Positions 10,409 to 23,021 of a stretch of 64,000 nucleotides of DNA are shown here, piece after piece; positions within the stretch are counted from its first letter, which is position 1; each line of letters starts with the position of its first letter. Both the position numbers and the translations under genes were made by a program. Source of the DNA: Trichopria drosophilae (taxonomy: Eukaryota > Arthropoda > Insecta > Hymenoptera > Diapriidae); the NCBI GenBank assembly GCA_030407085.1, contig CM059587.1:39735501-39799500 (forward strand), written 5' to 3'. Below the pieces are notes generated by a model. The model did no database searches and had not been told where the DNA came from. It saw only the letters and a program-made list of their open reading frames with translations.

Positions 10409-13400
10409 ATATTTTGTATTTTAATTCAATAATTCATAATAAAGTTTACACTTACATTTAATAATGATGTAGCCAACCAAAGTTGAGAATATTTACTTCA
10501 TAAAGCTTACATTATCGATATGCGCAATTTTTAATAATTATTTCTTTTGTTTTTACTTAATGCCTAAATTTATTATGCAAATTTTTATGTACATAGATTT
10601 CAATCTTCCTTTAGTTTTGATCGTAACTAATAACTACTTAATAATTCTAAATAGAAACGTTTCTATTTCTTGCTTATAATATTTATATTACTTATAATCC
10701 ATATAAAATTAGGAATGTCTGGAAATCAGTAACGTATTAGCATACCAGTGAAAGGTCCAAAAAAAGTAATTAGTAGTAATGTTATGTCGAAGTGGGTTTT
10801 TATTAATAAGGATTAGGAAATACTGGAATTTTATTTTTTAAAAATAAATTAATAGTTTGAAGCGATACATTTTTCGGTAATAGTGTGTCCGTACAGATAG
10901 AAGAAAATCGCTCCGTATTAAAGAGTATCATATGTAATAACACTTTCTTGAGTGTGAAATAAATTGTACCTTTACCACTTATAAGAATGAATGTATATGA
11001 CACGAAATGCGAATCATGCATCTGACGATTAATGTGATGCACCACCCAGTGGCAAGCGTTTGAAACATCCCGCCGTGTCGGTGACTACATATGTGCATAT
11101 CCTATTGATCGACATCCCAAACCAGCGCGTAAATAAAAATACGCATTCAGCGTGTTTGATATATTTTTTAAAATGTTGTGATTGCGGCTCGTTATTTGTA
11201 GATAAAGAAAATGTTTGCATTATAAAATAATGGGATGCGCATTAGCGTTTTATTTTAATTAACAAACTATAATGCTTATATTTGATAAAAACATTAGTAT
11301 TTATTTTAAGGCCTTGTAAATGGTAACGAATAAATCCAAATTTAGATAGCCGCTTTTGTCACGTTTCTGATAAATGCCGCTGCATTTTTGGTTCACATTA
11401 TATTTACTGCGGATTATTATGATGGGTTTGGCAATTTTATAGATTAAATTATTTTTTCAGGCATATTTAAAATAAGAAATATTTCGGAACTGCTACGTCA
11501 GTTTAATCGTATTACTCAGCTTTCTACGTTATAAATCTATATTTATTAGTAAAACATGATTGCTGCTTACGACCTGACCAATAATTATAGTTAGCTGCTG
11601 TCAAGGTAACTGGTTTATATTTCAGGAAAAATTATTGAAGTATAGAGATGAAAAATAATATGAATTTAGCCAAATATTAAAAACTGATCCGGTGACTTCC
11701 TATAAAAACAACTGTCTATTAATTATATACAATAAACAGTCATTTTTTTCGAAAAAATCGGTGTTGGCAATCAATGATTGAGAGATTAATAAATTAATTG
11801 AATGAGTACACGTCGACAATAAAAATATGCTTTACATTAGGCATGATAAACAAAAAACGATCTCATTAATATTCAAACCATCACATTGTTACTATTAGGA
11901 ACTATTGGATCATTATGAGAGACGATTCTTGCACTATTGTAATATTAACTAATGATTGGATTGTTATTCAATAGTTAGAATCACGGATTATTTCCTTACG
12001 AATCTACCTCGGTATAATCTTAATAATTGTAATAATCATGATGCTAAACCTGTTTTATATGCAAGCAATCCCAATATTATTATATAATTATCGAACTTAT
12101 CTAGGCATTGCAATACTTGCCTGAAATGCAAATGAAATGCAAAATATTCAAAGATTGTTTCTACATCAAAGTTTTAGATTAATAACCTGCAGATACATTT
12201 CATTGCCGGGCAATGAAATAAAATTTGATTCTTTATGTCATCGGATTCACACCTCAACAGAGTTATTCTATCATAGCTTGATGCTGTATCGTTTCTGGTA
12301 CAGTAGATGCTTCTGTTCACTACACTAAAGCGAAGATGTTGATTGGTTTAGATAATATACTGTAGACATTAAAACTAGTATAATTATCACAATGACATTC
12401 AATGATCAATAGGGGGATAAAATTTAGAAGGAAAAATTTCATTTAGAAATTCATTTAGCTTGATGAATCCGAATCTGAATTTGATTGAATCAGGTGTTGC
12501 AGATATTCAAAGGTAATTTTCAAAAAAACTTTTCTACGCTATTTTAAATCTTATAACATCCGAAGATAATTACATTGTGATGGTCATCTTCAAGATTAAA
12601 TCAAGAAAAGTTGTGAAAATTATTAATCTTATGAAAAATGAGTCCAACACAAAATGTAAGTCATGGAATTCTCTACAAAAAAAATTTTATCGATTTGTTC
12701 CATTACATTACCGTAACACTATACTAAATGTAGAATGAACTCGGTGATAATAGACTTGCCGGAGAGTTCGGTGACATCTATGTGCATCCCGTGTGGAAAT
12801 TTCCCAAGTTTATAAGGAAACTCCTAGTTTCCCCCAAAATCGGTTTTCCTAGTATACACTGGTCAGATTCTAATCAGTTATTTATTTTTTTCATTTATTT
12901 ATATAATCTCCCAAATAATATCTGCGAAACTGTACAGCATTAAAATTCTAAGGATGATGATCATTTCTTAATAGAGAGGGCTTCACACATATTTGTTTTC
13001 AACGCTTTACCACATGTAGCCATCCCTAGTAGAAATGTTAGTCTTATATTTAGGGTGCGCTGGCCAGAGCCATTATTAAAAGTGGAGCTCTGGAAATGGC
13101 TTTAAATACAACAGCGACATAATACAATATTGCGACTGTACCGGGCGTCATCGTAGAGACTGAGACACTCGGGTTTGATCCCACCCCGGGCGAAATTTTT
13201 TCTTATTTATTTGTGAGCATTAACAAAATATAATAGCTGGGCGAGAAAAGCTGTATTCTGATCGGTATCGCATCAGCGTTTCACACCATAATGGCGTCTG
13301 CAGAACGTTACATTTCTAATGGGATTTTGAAGTATAATCCTCTTCAGAATCCTACCAGTACTAGATGCATCTACAGATTTCCATCAGAATCCTGAATATA

Positions 13401-13860
13401 TTTCAACATGGGATGCGGTACAATTGCAATAACTTGTCTTTCACGATGTTTCAATTAATACCATATCTGAGTAGTTAGACGTTAGTCTTAGTAACAAAAA
13501 AAAGGGAGGGGGGGGAGCATCTACATGCATTGCTGTTTATACAGAATATTTATAAACCAGCATCATAAGCAGCCCACTTTTCCGGCAGAAACGTTATATT
13601 CCATCGATATTTTCTTGCGAAGAATTTCATGATCTTTTCTTTGTTGGAAATATTCTTTTGTAATATTAACATTTTTCAACATAAATGCAAAATAATACCA
13701 AACCAAAAAATAAAAAAAATAAAACAAATTAAAACAAATTACAAGGAAAGTACCTTATGTACGGCGAATCAATGACAACATATTGCCATAAATAGTATCG
13801 CATGACTTACCGATTGCATTTATTCAGTCAGCGATTGATCAAAGAATTTTTAATTTCAAT
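10409..13860. other. A+T-rich stretch, nothing firm
   Basis: No exon or paired TIR was recognised. A short patch at 13,130-13,195 (ccgggcg...gggtttgatccc...ccccgggcg) weakly resembles the 3' half of a tRNA-derived sequence. A G/A-rich tract lies at 13,495-13,520. Confidence 0.4.
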
Positions 13861-13876
13861 ATTATAATATACCCAA

Positions 13877-14430
13877 ATTCGTAACCAGCGACCCCAAAAA
13901 ACCCCGAATACCTAATTTTATCCTAATCGAAGACTTTTAAATATTTATCCGCCATATTGGATCCATCATTTTGAATGTCAATATTATTTGCCCAGATTCG
14001 AAACCAGCGACCCCAAATCCCCGGATACATAATTTCAACCGCATTCGTGACTTTTTAGTGTTTTTATCCGCCATTTTGAATATCGAAATTCCGAGTTCAA
14101 ATTTGTGACCAACGACCACGATAACTTAATAAACAATGTATAACTCTTGTGGTTGGTTATACATGTGATAAATTCGAATATGAAAATATTTACGAAAAAT
14201 GTTGTCAAATGGACCGCCATTTTGGTTACGCCATCAGGTGTGTCAGGTCGAAAACTCGATATTTAAAAAAAGTACCCTGAAAAAAGACGCATTTTTTATA
14301 TGTTTATGTCAAAATCACAGAAAAATTGTCATTTTTTTCCAAGTTTATCATCGTTATTCGATAGAGCTATCCCAATCAGGATACATTCCGGATAGTTTGG
14401 AAAATTGAAAATGGCGGATTCATTATGGCG
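13877..14430. repeat. Loose tandem array of the 'cgctgattacgaat / aaaatggcgga' module
   Basis: Starts of the block resembling 'attcgtaaccagcgacccc' fall at 13,877, 13,996 and 14,101 (spacing 119 and 105 bp). Each unit also carries a 'ccgccattttgaat'-type block. The longer unit has an extra ~14 bp (ccatattggatcc). A further 'aaaatggcggattcattatggcg' block follows near 14,405. Sequence is minus-oriented relative to the copy at 21.1 kb. It is non-coding. Confidence 0.7.
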
Positions 14431-14527
14431 AACAAATTTGAAGTAGTCTATCAAACTGGCTGAACAATGCGAGGTTTTAGGCAGGTTTTTTTAAAGTCCG
14501 ATTTCATATTCAAACTAGTGTTGGTGT

Positions 14528-15602
14528 GGTGCCTCGCTCGCTTCGCTCGCTCAGAAACTTCGACCCAGTGTAGAGTCGGCTATTCCTTTATACTCGTTTG
14601 TTTACTAACAGCTTTCCAAGCGGCTTCGATAGATATGTTACAAAAATATAGTGTTTCTTATATATATGAAATTGAAAATGAGCATTTTCAAAACTTCGAC
14701 CTCGACACCAGGCCAGCCGAAGTATTAATAAATGAAAGTTCCAAAACACTTACTTCAAGCACTTGTATTGTAATAGACTATTCGATGCATATTACATGTT
14801 TACAGTGTTTTACTATTTACTGTCTGTATCATTATGATCTTATATATACAAATATATACATATAATTCGTCAAAGATATCTTGAAAGTGTCAAAAAATCT
14901 CTGACGGATATCTTTTAGATACTACAAGACATCTTTTAGATATATCGAAATAGTTATTTTCGTATCAAGGGCGTAAAAGAACTTATGCGCCCGTAGGTGA
15001 TCACCGCGCCCGAGGGGCTGGCGAAGACTACCCCTGGAGGGTAGGGGGTCGAAACGTCGAAATTTGATGAAAAACTATAGGGTAATTTTTTTGCCGAGGT
15101 GACCAAATTTAATACTTTTTCAGACAATAGTCATAAGCATTTTAAACCAGTTTTTATGGCATTATCGTTGACTTTAGGAAGAAAATGCATACAACCTTTT
15201 TTGTAGAGAATTTCATGCTCTATCTTCTTCGTTTGAAACATTTTTAAATAAAATTTGTATTTTTCAAAATAAATGCAAAAAACTACGAAGATACTTAATT
15301 GGGGCTAATATTTTTTAGTAATGGACGGCTGGATCTGCGCCAAAATCTAATCAGATCTAAGTTATGCCAAGACGCGTATTAAAAAAAAATTTATGTCAAT
15401 ACGCTTATCCGTTGGCGAGTTATCGCGAGACAAAAAACGGGACGTACGTACGTACAAGATTACGGACACAAATTTTTTTACTGTTGATTTGGGCTCCTTA
15501 GGGTCTGAAACGTCGACATTTGATGAAAAACTATAGGGTAATTTTTATGCCCGAAAAGATCATGAAATTTAATACTTCGTCCAGACTTGTTCTGGGTCGA
15601 AG
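14528..15602. repeat. 1.1-kb dispersed repeat, copy 1
   Basis: It runs from 'cgctcgcttcgctcgctcagaaac' to 'aatacttcgtccagac' and matches 43,129-44,238 at roughly 93-95% by eye with small indels. It contains an internal ~80-bp duplication: 15,045-15,125 and 15,500-15,587 both read 'gaaacgtcga.atttgatg' then 'actatagggtaattttt'. Each block starts with a GAAACGTC motif preceded by a possible short stem, as in hammerhead-type ribozymes of Penelope-like elements and retrozymes. No protein is encoded; the frame 14,467-14,865 has no coding character and is shared with the other copy only because the DNA is. Confidence 0.8.
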
Positions 15603-18600
15603 TAAAAAACGAAATAATCCTTATGAGCATCATTTTTCTTGGCAAATAATGTGCTGCAGTCAAAAACAAAAGAAGAAAAACAATGTTTGGTCGAATTGGA
15701 ACTTCTTACTTTTGATCTAAACCCCGTATCGTCAAATTCAAGTGTAATTTTATTTGAAATTATAAAAAAGCATACAAAAGAAATTTAGTTACAATTCATC
15801 TAAAATTGAAGAAGACAATACGGTTTTTAGGTGTTTTTTTATGAACGATTTTTAATAAAATCTACCACCTTTTATTTACAACTGTTTATTATACTATAAA
15901 TTCCAAATTAATGTTCATTCAATTATAAGATATAAATTTATTTTATATTTCTGTATTTTTTTATTGAACAAAATTTGATATTAAATTTTTTAATTTTGTT
16001 GGAAATCTTTTTATTATATTGTGCATAAGATGTAAATTTTACGATTTTAAACGGTGCTTTACGCACAAATACTACAAAAAACATTGTTCGGCGCATGTGC
16101 GAAAATATTATTTTAAATATGATAAAAGGGGGGACAATATACGGAGCAGGAATATTCTACAATGATATTCTAAAAGTGAAAAAAAAATAAAAATGGTTTT
16201 GTTTTACAAAAAATATAGGTTGACTAGTATTTCTTCAATTCTATCATGAGGAGGTAATTGCCACTTAGAATTACCAACTCTTAAATGACAATCTTACTTT
16301 TGCACACGATTGTGCCCGGTTCTGTAAATTAATAATTTAATACTCATTTACTTTAATTATAATACTTGATATTCAAGAATATTTTGTAATTAAATTGGTT
16401 TATTTTTAATGACATTTCGTCAAATACAAAAGTCTGCTTAATAATTTTCAGTGTGTTTTAAATTACTCATTATAGACTAAGAAGAATAGTTGTAAAACTA
16501 TCTTATACTTAATTTGTTTGTTACCTACGTATGTTATTCCAACAGAGAAAGTATTTATTTCATTAAAATGTAAATGAATTAAAAAGCGGATCAGTGAAGC
16601 AATATTTTATGTAAAAACGTCCAATCAAAAATCTATATTTTAAATTGAATTAATATTCAGAAATTTAATTAATAATTCAATAAATGCAGGAAGATATTTT
16701 TAGAATCGGTTACGTAACAGTATAATTACTGTTGTAAATAAAAATGTATATTTTTAAACTTTTCGTTTTGATTGTGTGAGTTAATATGAATCTTAATTTG
16801 GGTGAAATATAAAAAAAGCTTCGAAACTAATAACCAGTTCGGTATGTCTTATTCATCCTGCATAAATAACTTATTTTTTTTTATTTTACTAAGATGATCA
16901 CTTATTTGACTATATATTCGAATGTCATTGGTGATATTCGTGGCTATTGGTGCGATTTGGTAAATGAGTGTTTTTTTAATAACACCCTCCTCCCTCCCTT
17001 TTTTACACCCAATTGGATTTCACATTTCTTTAATAGCACTTCTATAAAAATCGGATTTTTAAATATTTAATAAATTCTGAACTATAACTTAACAACGTAG
17101 ATTAACATTATTCTTTCGTAATTTGTGGTTAGATTGTTCATGTAAATTTCATGTTAAAGTTCTACTGTAAAATACTAACCTTGAAGTGAACATTAATTCA
17201 TCAAAGGATCCTAAATCTATAAAGTTTGATCGAACTTATATTCGTTGACGTGGAGTGTGAAGAAGATCACCTACACATCAACCTTTCATAATGCCCAAAA
17301 GATAGAAGAATTAAAATATAAATTATTAAAAATTAGTTCGATCGACAGGCAGAAGCTCGACAACCTAATAATGCAAATCATAATTATTATTAGCTGAGTA
17401 ATTAATGCATTGGGATTTTAATCATCTCATACTGAGGTATACAATTTTGATGAAGCTTTCCACAGGTAAGTTCCTTTGACGAATTAATTATATTAAACCT
17501 TAATCACGTTACATCTACTCAGAGACTCTCGCGCTGATGTTTAGAATAGAGACAATTAGCTAGTGAAAGTAAGTAAGCAAAAGGATTACAGAATGTTAAT
17601 AAATTAACAATTTTTTTTCTTCGTGTGTTACCAAAATATATTTTACGATGATAATTAAACTAATGAAACGGAACTATTATATTGGTGGAAAATATATTAC
17701 TTGAAGATACGAGGTAGAAACGATAGATTTTGCATGTACGCACTTCAACTACTTAACTACTACACAATCCCAGAGTACAAATTTTGATAAAAAATTAGTC
17801 ATATTGGAGACAAATTCATCGATAGTATAAATAATACAAAAATACAAAATCTTAATTAGTAACAGCTTTTCATTTGAGGCAAAATTTCTCAAGTGGTCTA
17901 ATTAAAAAATTGATATTCGTATATTTTATTTTATTTTAAACGATATTTATTGAAGTGGGTGGGTGAAGTTTTCGAACTTGTTAATAATGCTCCAAACAAA
18001 ATTTTATGCTGAATTTGATTTATTTTTAACTTACCTTAATTATATGTAAATATTATTAGGATCCAAATTAGTTCCATATTTTTGCAAAATAAAAATAAAT
18101 ATCTTTTTATGAAAATCGAGAGAATATTGTATTGCCTTAATATTAGACTAGAATGATATTGCTTTGACGCCGGTAAATTTCACAATGACGTTTTATTTTT
18201 TTAATTTTTTCCAAGTTTTTTCATTTGAATCCACCCACGTAAAAACGAAGGATCTTCTGATGCATGACAGGCAAAAATTACCTCTAATAAAATTGAAGGG
18301 GTTGGCGGGTGTCAAAGACGTTGACCTTGAACTCGATTTTCAAGTTTGCTATGGTGACGTTAACCAATTAAAGGTAAAAAGCTTCAAAAAGTATTTAAGA
18401 CCGCCATATTGAAGTTCCTTTTGATTAAAAATAGAATTCAAGGATAGGATCTTGCAGAACGACCCCAGAAAGTTTTGAAAAAAAGTAAGGATAAGATTTC
18501 AAAGGTTTTATGTGTTAACAGAATAAAAAACAACTAATAAAATTTGTCAAGCATTTGACCTCGAGTCAATAAAAACTTGATATTTAAATTTTTCTCCCCA

Positions 18601-19589
18601 AAAAATTCAAATTACCATGAAACTGGAGATGAAGCTCGAGATCGTTGGCAACATTTGGTGGATGCAACTTTTGTAGGGATTAGTTTTTCAAATTATTCGT
18701 GTTTAGAGATGTTACGTGCATGGAGGAATGAAAGCACACGCTTATACTAAGTTAAAATGTATTCAAATTAAATTAATTATGTCATCCATTGTTGCTTCGC
18801 AGACGAACAATTCAACAAAGTTTGGGCTTATTCCAATGACATATTGATTTTGGAAAATTTGAGAAATTTGGCCTCATTTTTAGGTCATCATGGTCCTATT
18901 CAGTGCAATGAAATTGTCACTTGTGAGATTAAAAAATCATTCGATTACATATGTAATCTTTTTATTATATTTCTATGTAGGCATCATATTATACTAATAT
19001 TGAGTCTCCAGCTGTAATGGGACTCGTGAAAAAAAATTAAGATAACGAACATATCTAAAATATTTTCTATACCTAACTAATACAAGTAAACTGACTAGTA
19101 ACATGTGGATATATTTTTGAATCTTATGATATTCAGAGTGGCATAATCAGATCTAACTGGATCTAGTACGATCATCTGCCTTTACACTTGTCCGTGACAA
19201 AAATTCTGCAGTTGGGCCAACTACATTACAGTTATTTTACAGGGGCATTTTGAGTATGGTGGAATACATGCACCTAGTTTATGAAAAATTGTTGTTTTAA
19301 GGAATAAGGCCGTATCTCAAGAAATTCTCTTTTTGCTTAAATCAATCACTTTACAGCCAATTTTAATTATATCGCCTTCAAATCTTCAGGACTTATATAT
19401 GCTGATCGGTAGATTGAACAAATGTTTCTTGAGAAACGCCCTTATTAGTTAAAACGCTTCAATTGAGTACGGGAGTAAATAAATAAACACACAACTATCG
19501 CCATAACGTCGAGCGCTTTAATTTATGATTTTCTTATATGTGAAATTTTGGATTCAATAACTACTGCGTTTCATATGAATGCATCCCTC
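15603..19589. other. A+T-rich stretch, nothing firm
   Basis: I see no paired TIRs. A frame at 18,164-18,412 (+) contains a better-looking patch ('KDLLMHDRQKLPLIKLKGL'), but it has no acceptor or donor of quality and ends at a 'gaccgccatattgaag' word typical of the dispersed module. It is probably repeat-derived. Confidence 0.4.
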
Positions 19590-19591
19590 TA

Positions 19592-20633
19592 CACGGAGAA
19601 AAAATTCCCAGAATTTTTATATGGAAATGTCCTGAAAAATTACCGTGCTGTCCCATAAACGCAGTGCATTTTGTTGGCAAAGTATAATTTACATTGCTAT
19701 GCTGAATTTTTCCAAAGTAACACGTAAAATTTCGGATTAAGAGCACAGAAAAAATTCCTGTGCCACAATACAGCAAAAATTCCTGTGCCACCATACAGTC
19801 GAATTTCCTGTGTCATAGCATAGTAAAAATTGTTGGCTCACAGTTCATTCCAAAATGAAAACAAATCGAATGCAAACAGAAAATACGTGAACATTTTGCA
19901 CACGATCTCGTTTATTGGGTATAGATGAAACAAATTGCAAGCCATCAATAGTTCTTAAAATCGTAAAAGCCTTATCGACATTTACTTTCAGCTGACAAGA
20001 TATATCAATGGTTATTGTATATTATTTGTATTCACGAAAAAAAAATTTCTATTTTACTTTCAACTTGAAAAAGTAATATTTATATTTTATTAAAATTTAA
20101 AGCAATAGGAAAAGGACTATTAATAACTGATTCACATATTCATATTACCCTGTATAAATTGACCAAACTTGTTCAAAAGAAATTACTGCAACGAGAACAA
20201 AAACAGTTAATCATCAAACTACTCGGTTCGGACCAGTTCAGACCCGTACGTCGGACTACTCGGCCGCCATGTTGGTGCTCTTTTGTTTTCACCGCAGTTA
20301 GACTCGGTAGCATTCGGATATGTTCGGAAACTTTCGATTCCACTTCGAGAAGTGGCATAGTAAAAATAATTAAGCAACATATTATAAATTCTTCAAATAT
20401 TGCGGGTTATTTGACTTGCACTAACTTAAAAACTCAATGTCCTGTAGATTTTACTGTGCTACACTGAACATTTCGACTAGCTCGTACATAAAAATATCTA
20501 GCCGTTATTGCAAATATTCCTGGCCAGAAAAGCAATATTTCTTGTCTGTTGCTATAAATATTTCCGAAAAATCAAGTTGCACCCGTTTTCAGGTGACTAG
20601 CACGGTAATTTTTCAGAAAATTTTTTCTCCGTG
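19592..20633. mobile_element. TA-flanked element with CACGGAGAAAAAATT termini
   Basis: The left end CACGGAGAAAAAATT (19,592) is mirrored at 20,633, with TA at 19,590-19,591 and 20,634-20,635. A subterminal block is also inverted: 'cctgaaaaattaccgtgct' near 19,631 and 'agcacggtaatttttcag' at 20,599-20,616. The TIR region is therefore about 60 bp. The 1.0-kb interior holds a repeated 'aaaattcctgtgccac' block (near 19,750-19,790) and a CpG-richer centre (20,220-20,350) without a recognisable protein. This looks like a Tc1/mariner-style non-autonomous element. Confidence 0.7.
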
Positions 20634-20831
20634 TAGAGATTATAAATATAATCATTTTGAAAATACGTTATGCACCAGGATGGCATATTGTGATTCAGCA
20701 GGGCTGATGACATCCTTGCGGGGGCGCAATAATTAATTTTAATTTTGGAAACAAATTTCTTTTTCCATATATTATATACACAAAGGCTGAAATTAAACAT
20801 TTCTTAAGTGCCAAACGGAAAACGTTCTTAA

Positions 20832-21538
20832 CCTCTTGACTGTCAATGACGAAGATCTTAGTCATTTTGGACTTTTCCTAGACTGACAGAAAAAGGCTGT
20901 CCATTTTCATAATCGCCGTGTCAAACAAAATATGTATAAATCCAGAAAGATGGTAGTTTTCACAATTTTTGGAAAATCTTAGTCATGAAGTATGACATTA
21001 TGTTCAATCAATTTATGCATAAAAAGTTGATATAACCGCTTGTAATTTGTTACTAGAGGGTTTACGGGATCGCTGATTACCAAACTGAGGTCAGATTTTG
21101 GAAATTCAAAATGGCGGATCCAGTATGGCGGACCCTTTTTTTGAAAAGTCTAACCAGTCTGCTTGAAACTTGTTACTCGGGGAGTTTCGAGGTCGCTAAT
21201 TACAAATCTGCTAATATAATTTGAAAATTTAAAATGACGGCTACAATATGGCGGAGAAATTTTCCAAAAATGCCACCATTTTGGTTGACAAATTTTCAAA
21301 ATTCAACTTAAAATTCGTAATCAGCGGTCCCGAAAACCCCAGAGTAACAAATATTAAGTAAAATGGTTGGAATTTAGAAAATTTGTCCGACATTTTGAAT
21401 GATCAAAATCTGACTTCAGATTCGTAATCAGCGTCTCAAAATACCCCTATACACCAAGTTAAAGTAAAATCTAACAATATTTTTTTTTTTTTTTAAATTT
21501 TGGGAATTTTTTGTGAAATTCTCGTGGCAGTCAAGAGG
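20832..21538. mobile_element. TTAA-flanked element (piggyBac type), 707 bp
   Basis: TTAA (20,828-20,831) is followed by CCTCTTGACTG, and the right end reads CAGTCAAGAGG followed by TTAA (21,539-21,542). The TIR is short (about 12 bp). The interior carries both orientations of the genomic module: 'cgctgattac...aaaatggcggatccagtatggcgg' near 21,070-21,135 and 'cgtaatcagcg' near 21,320-21,435. There is no coding capacity. Confidence 0.75.
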
Positions 21539-21542
21539 TTAA

Positions 21543-21970
21543 TTGCAATGAGTAATGATTATAGAATAATTTCATTATTTCTTCATTTTTCGACCGTTTT
21601 ACTTTAGTATACAATAAGTAATGACAGTTCTTGTTATTTACTTTTGTACTCAATTGTTTATTTACATATTATAAGTGAAAGGACGGACAAATACCAAGAA
21701 CTATGATTACTTATAATAGTATGATTAGCCCAAGTATACCCCAAGATAAGGAAAGTTTAGTACTCATTCAAGTGACTGGATATTATCGTATCAAAGAAAT
21801 TTTGAACTCAATTGAAAGAATCGAAATTATGGGAAAAACTCACCCTAAACGAGTGACCTAATTATCGGTTAAAAGAAAGCTACATTTTCTTTTTTTAATC
21901 CAGTAACAGATTGAACATGCGTTAGACTGTAATCTGTATTTAAAATGGAAGTTCTTTGATGTAGGTATTT
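21543..21970. other. A+T-rich stretch, nothing recognised
   Basis: No supported feature. Confidence 0.4.
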
Positions 21971-21973
21971 CTT

Positions 21974-22320
21974 TTACTGCAGTCGATCTGGCGGAAATAT
22001 TCGAAAGTCAACCCCTATAACATTATTCCGAACTAGTCGTTTACCCACCAATCCTGAACAAATATTTCGGCGAATCTCATTGATATTCGAAAATCGTTCG
22101 GACGCGACTTTGGGACTTCCGCGTTGGACGGGTGGCGGCGGTCCGTTTCCGCGTTTCTCCGTTTGTAGCCCATAGTGGTAGGGAGTGAGGATTCCAAACG
22201 TTGGCGACCTATTGATCTGGCACTGGCACGTGTCCCCCATGGGTCGCGAGAGGTACACGGACCTCGAATTGTTTGCCCAGGCATAAGGACAAAGCTTTTC
22301 CGGTATTTTCATCGTCGGAA
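21974..22320 (-). CDS. Candidate coding exon, unknown protein
   Basis: This is a sharp CpG- and G+C-rich island in A+T-rich DNA, open in two minus-strand frames. One starts MKIPEKLCPYAWANN (ATG at about 22,312) and continues through 'QINRSPTFGILTPYHY' and 'GNGPPPPVQRGSPK'. The other starts near 22,284. Neither frame has clearly better codon structure. On the minus strand a usable donor (TGG|gtaaac) lies at about 22,044, so the island could be a first exon with a G+C-rich leader extending to about 22,400. No family was recognised. A CpG-rich repeat insertion or a non-coding first exon is an equally fair reading. Confidence 0.3.
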
Positions 22321-22419
22321 GAATTCACTCCATTGTCCGTCGGTGACGACCAAGACGACGAACTCCCACGCAACACTCTTCCTTCTCCACTCTTTTTAAG
22401 CTCATTGCGATAAAACCCA

Positions 22420-23020
22420 TTGAATTATGCTCCACATTCATGAATTTCTAACAAAAGTTGATGATACGATTTGCACATTCCCTAACGTCAATCCTCGAGA
22501 TATGTGTGGAAATTCCTGAAATGCATATTTGGTCCCTTTATTTCAAAAATTATTTTAAAGCATATGCATTAAGTCCTTTAGATTTGTCGACCCGCTGAAT
22601 AGATACTCCCTTTTCTTCCCTTTCGTTGTAATATTCGTCGTTGATTACTACTTTAGTTCAGTTCTGGGATATCTATTTTCGAATAATATATTAAATTTGT
22701 GTATAATTTGGGTTATTTTAAAGAACTGTAATATCTGAAGATATAGATGAGGCTTGATTATGTTTAGCTCCCACTTAATGTTTTTACAGTTAATTTCATT
22801 TATAAAATTGAAAGAAAAGCCTAAAATGAAAAAAATCGTTAAGCGGTTTTTCAAGTAAACTACAGTAATTTTTCCCTAACAGCTTTTCTTTTGTTTAAAA
22901 TCGCGGTTTTTAATTTTTTATTTTTGAGATCTCTTACTTGAAGCCTCATGAACAATATTTCTATTAAATTGTAATTCCTTTATTGTTAATTTTCTTTAAA
23001 TTTAAAACCAAATGAGCAAA
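22420..23020. other. A+T-rich stretch, nothing recognised
   Basis: No supported feature. Confidence 0.4.
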
Positions 23021-23021
23021 T

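Noticed and set aside
13130..13200. tRNA-like or SINE-like B-box (gggtttgatccc)
   Set aside because: No A box, anticodon arm or acceptor pairing beyond a ccgggcg/ccccggg match; too little for a tRNA or SINE call.
14467..14865. 132-codon plus frame, partly repeated at 43,295-43,510
   Set aside because: Conserved only because both lie in copies of the same repeat. Changes between copies do not favour synonymous sites and there is a 56-bp insertion in copy 2.
17440..17475. ATG AAG CTT TCC ACA G followed by a consensus donor gtaagt
   Set aside because: Only five codons precede the donor, the upstream frames are closed, and no partner exon is visible; likely chance.
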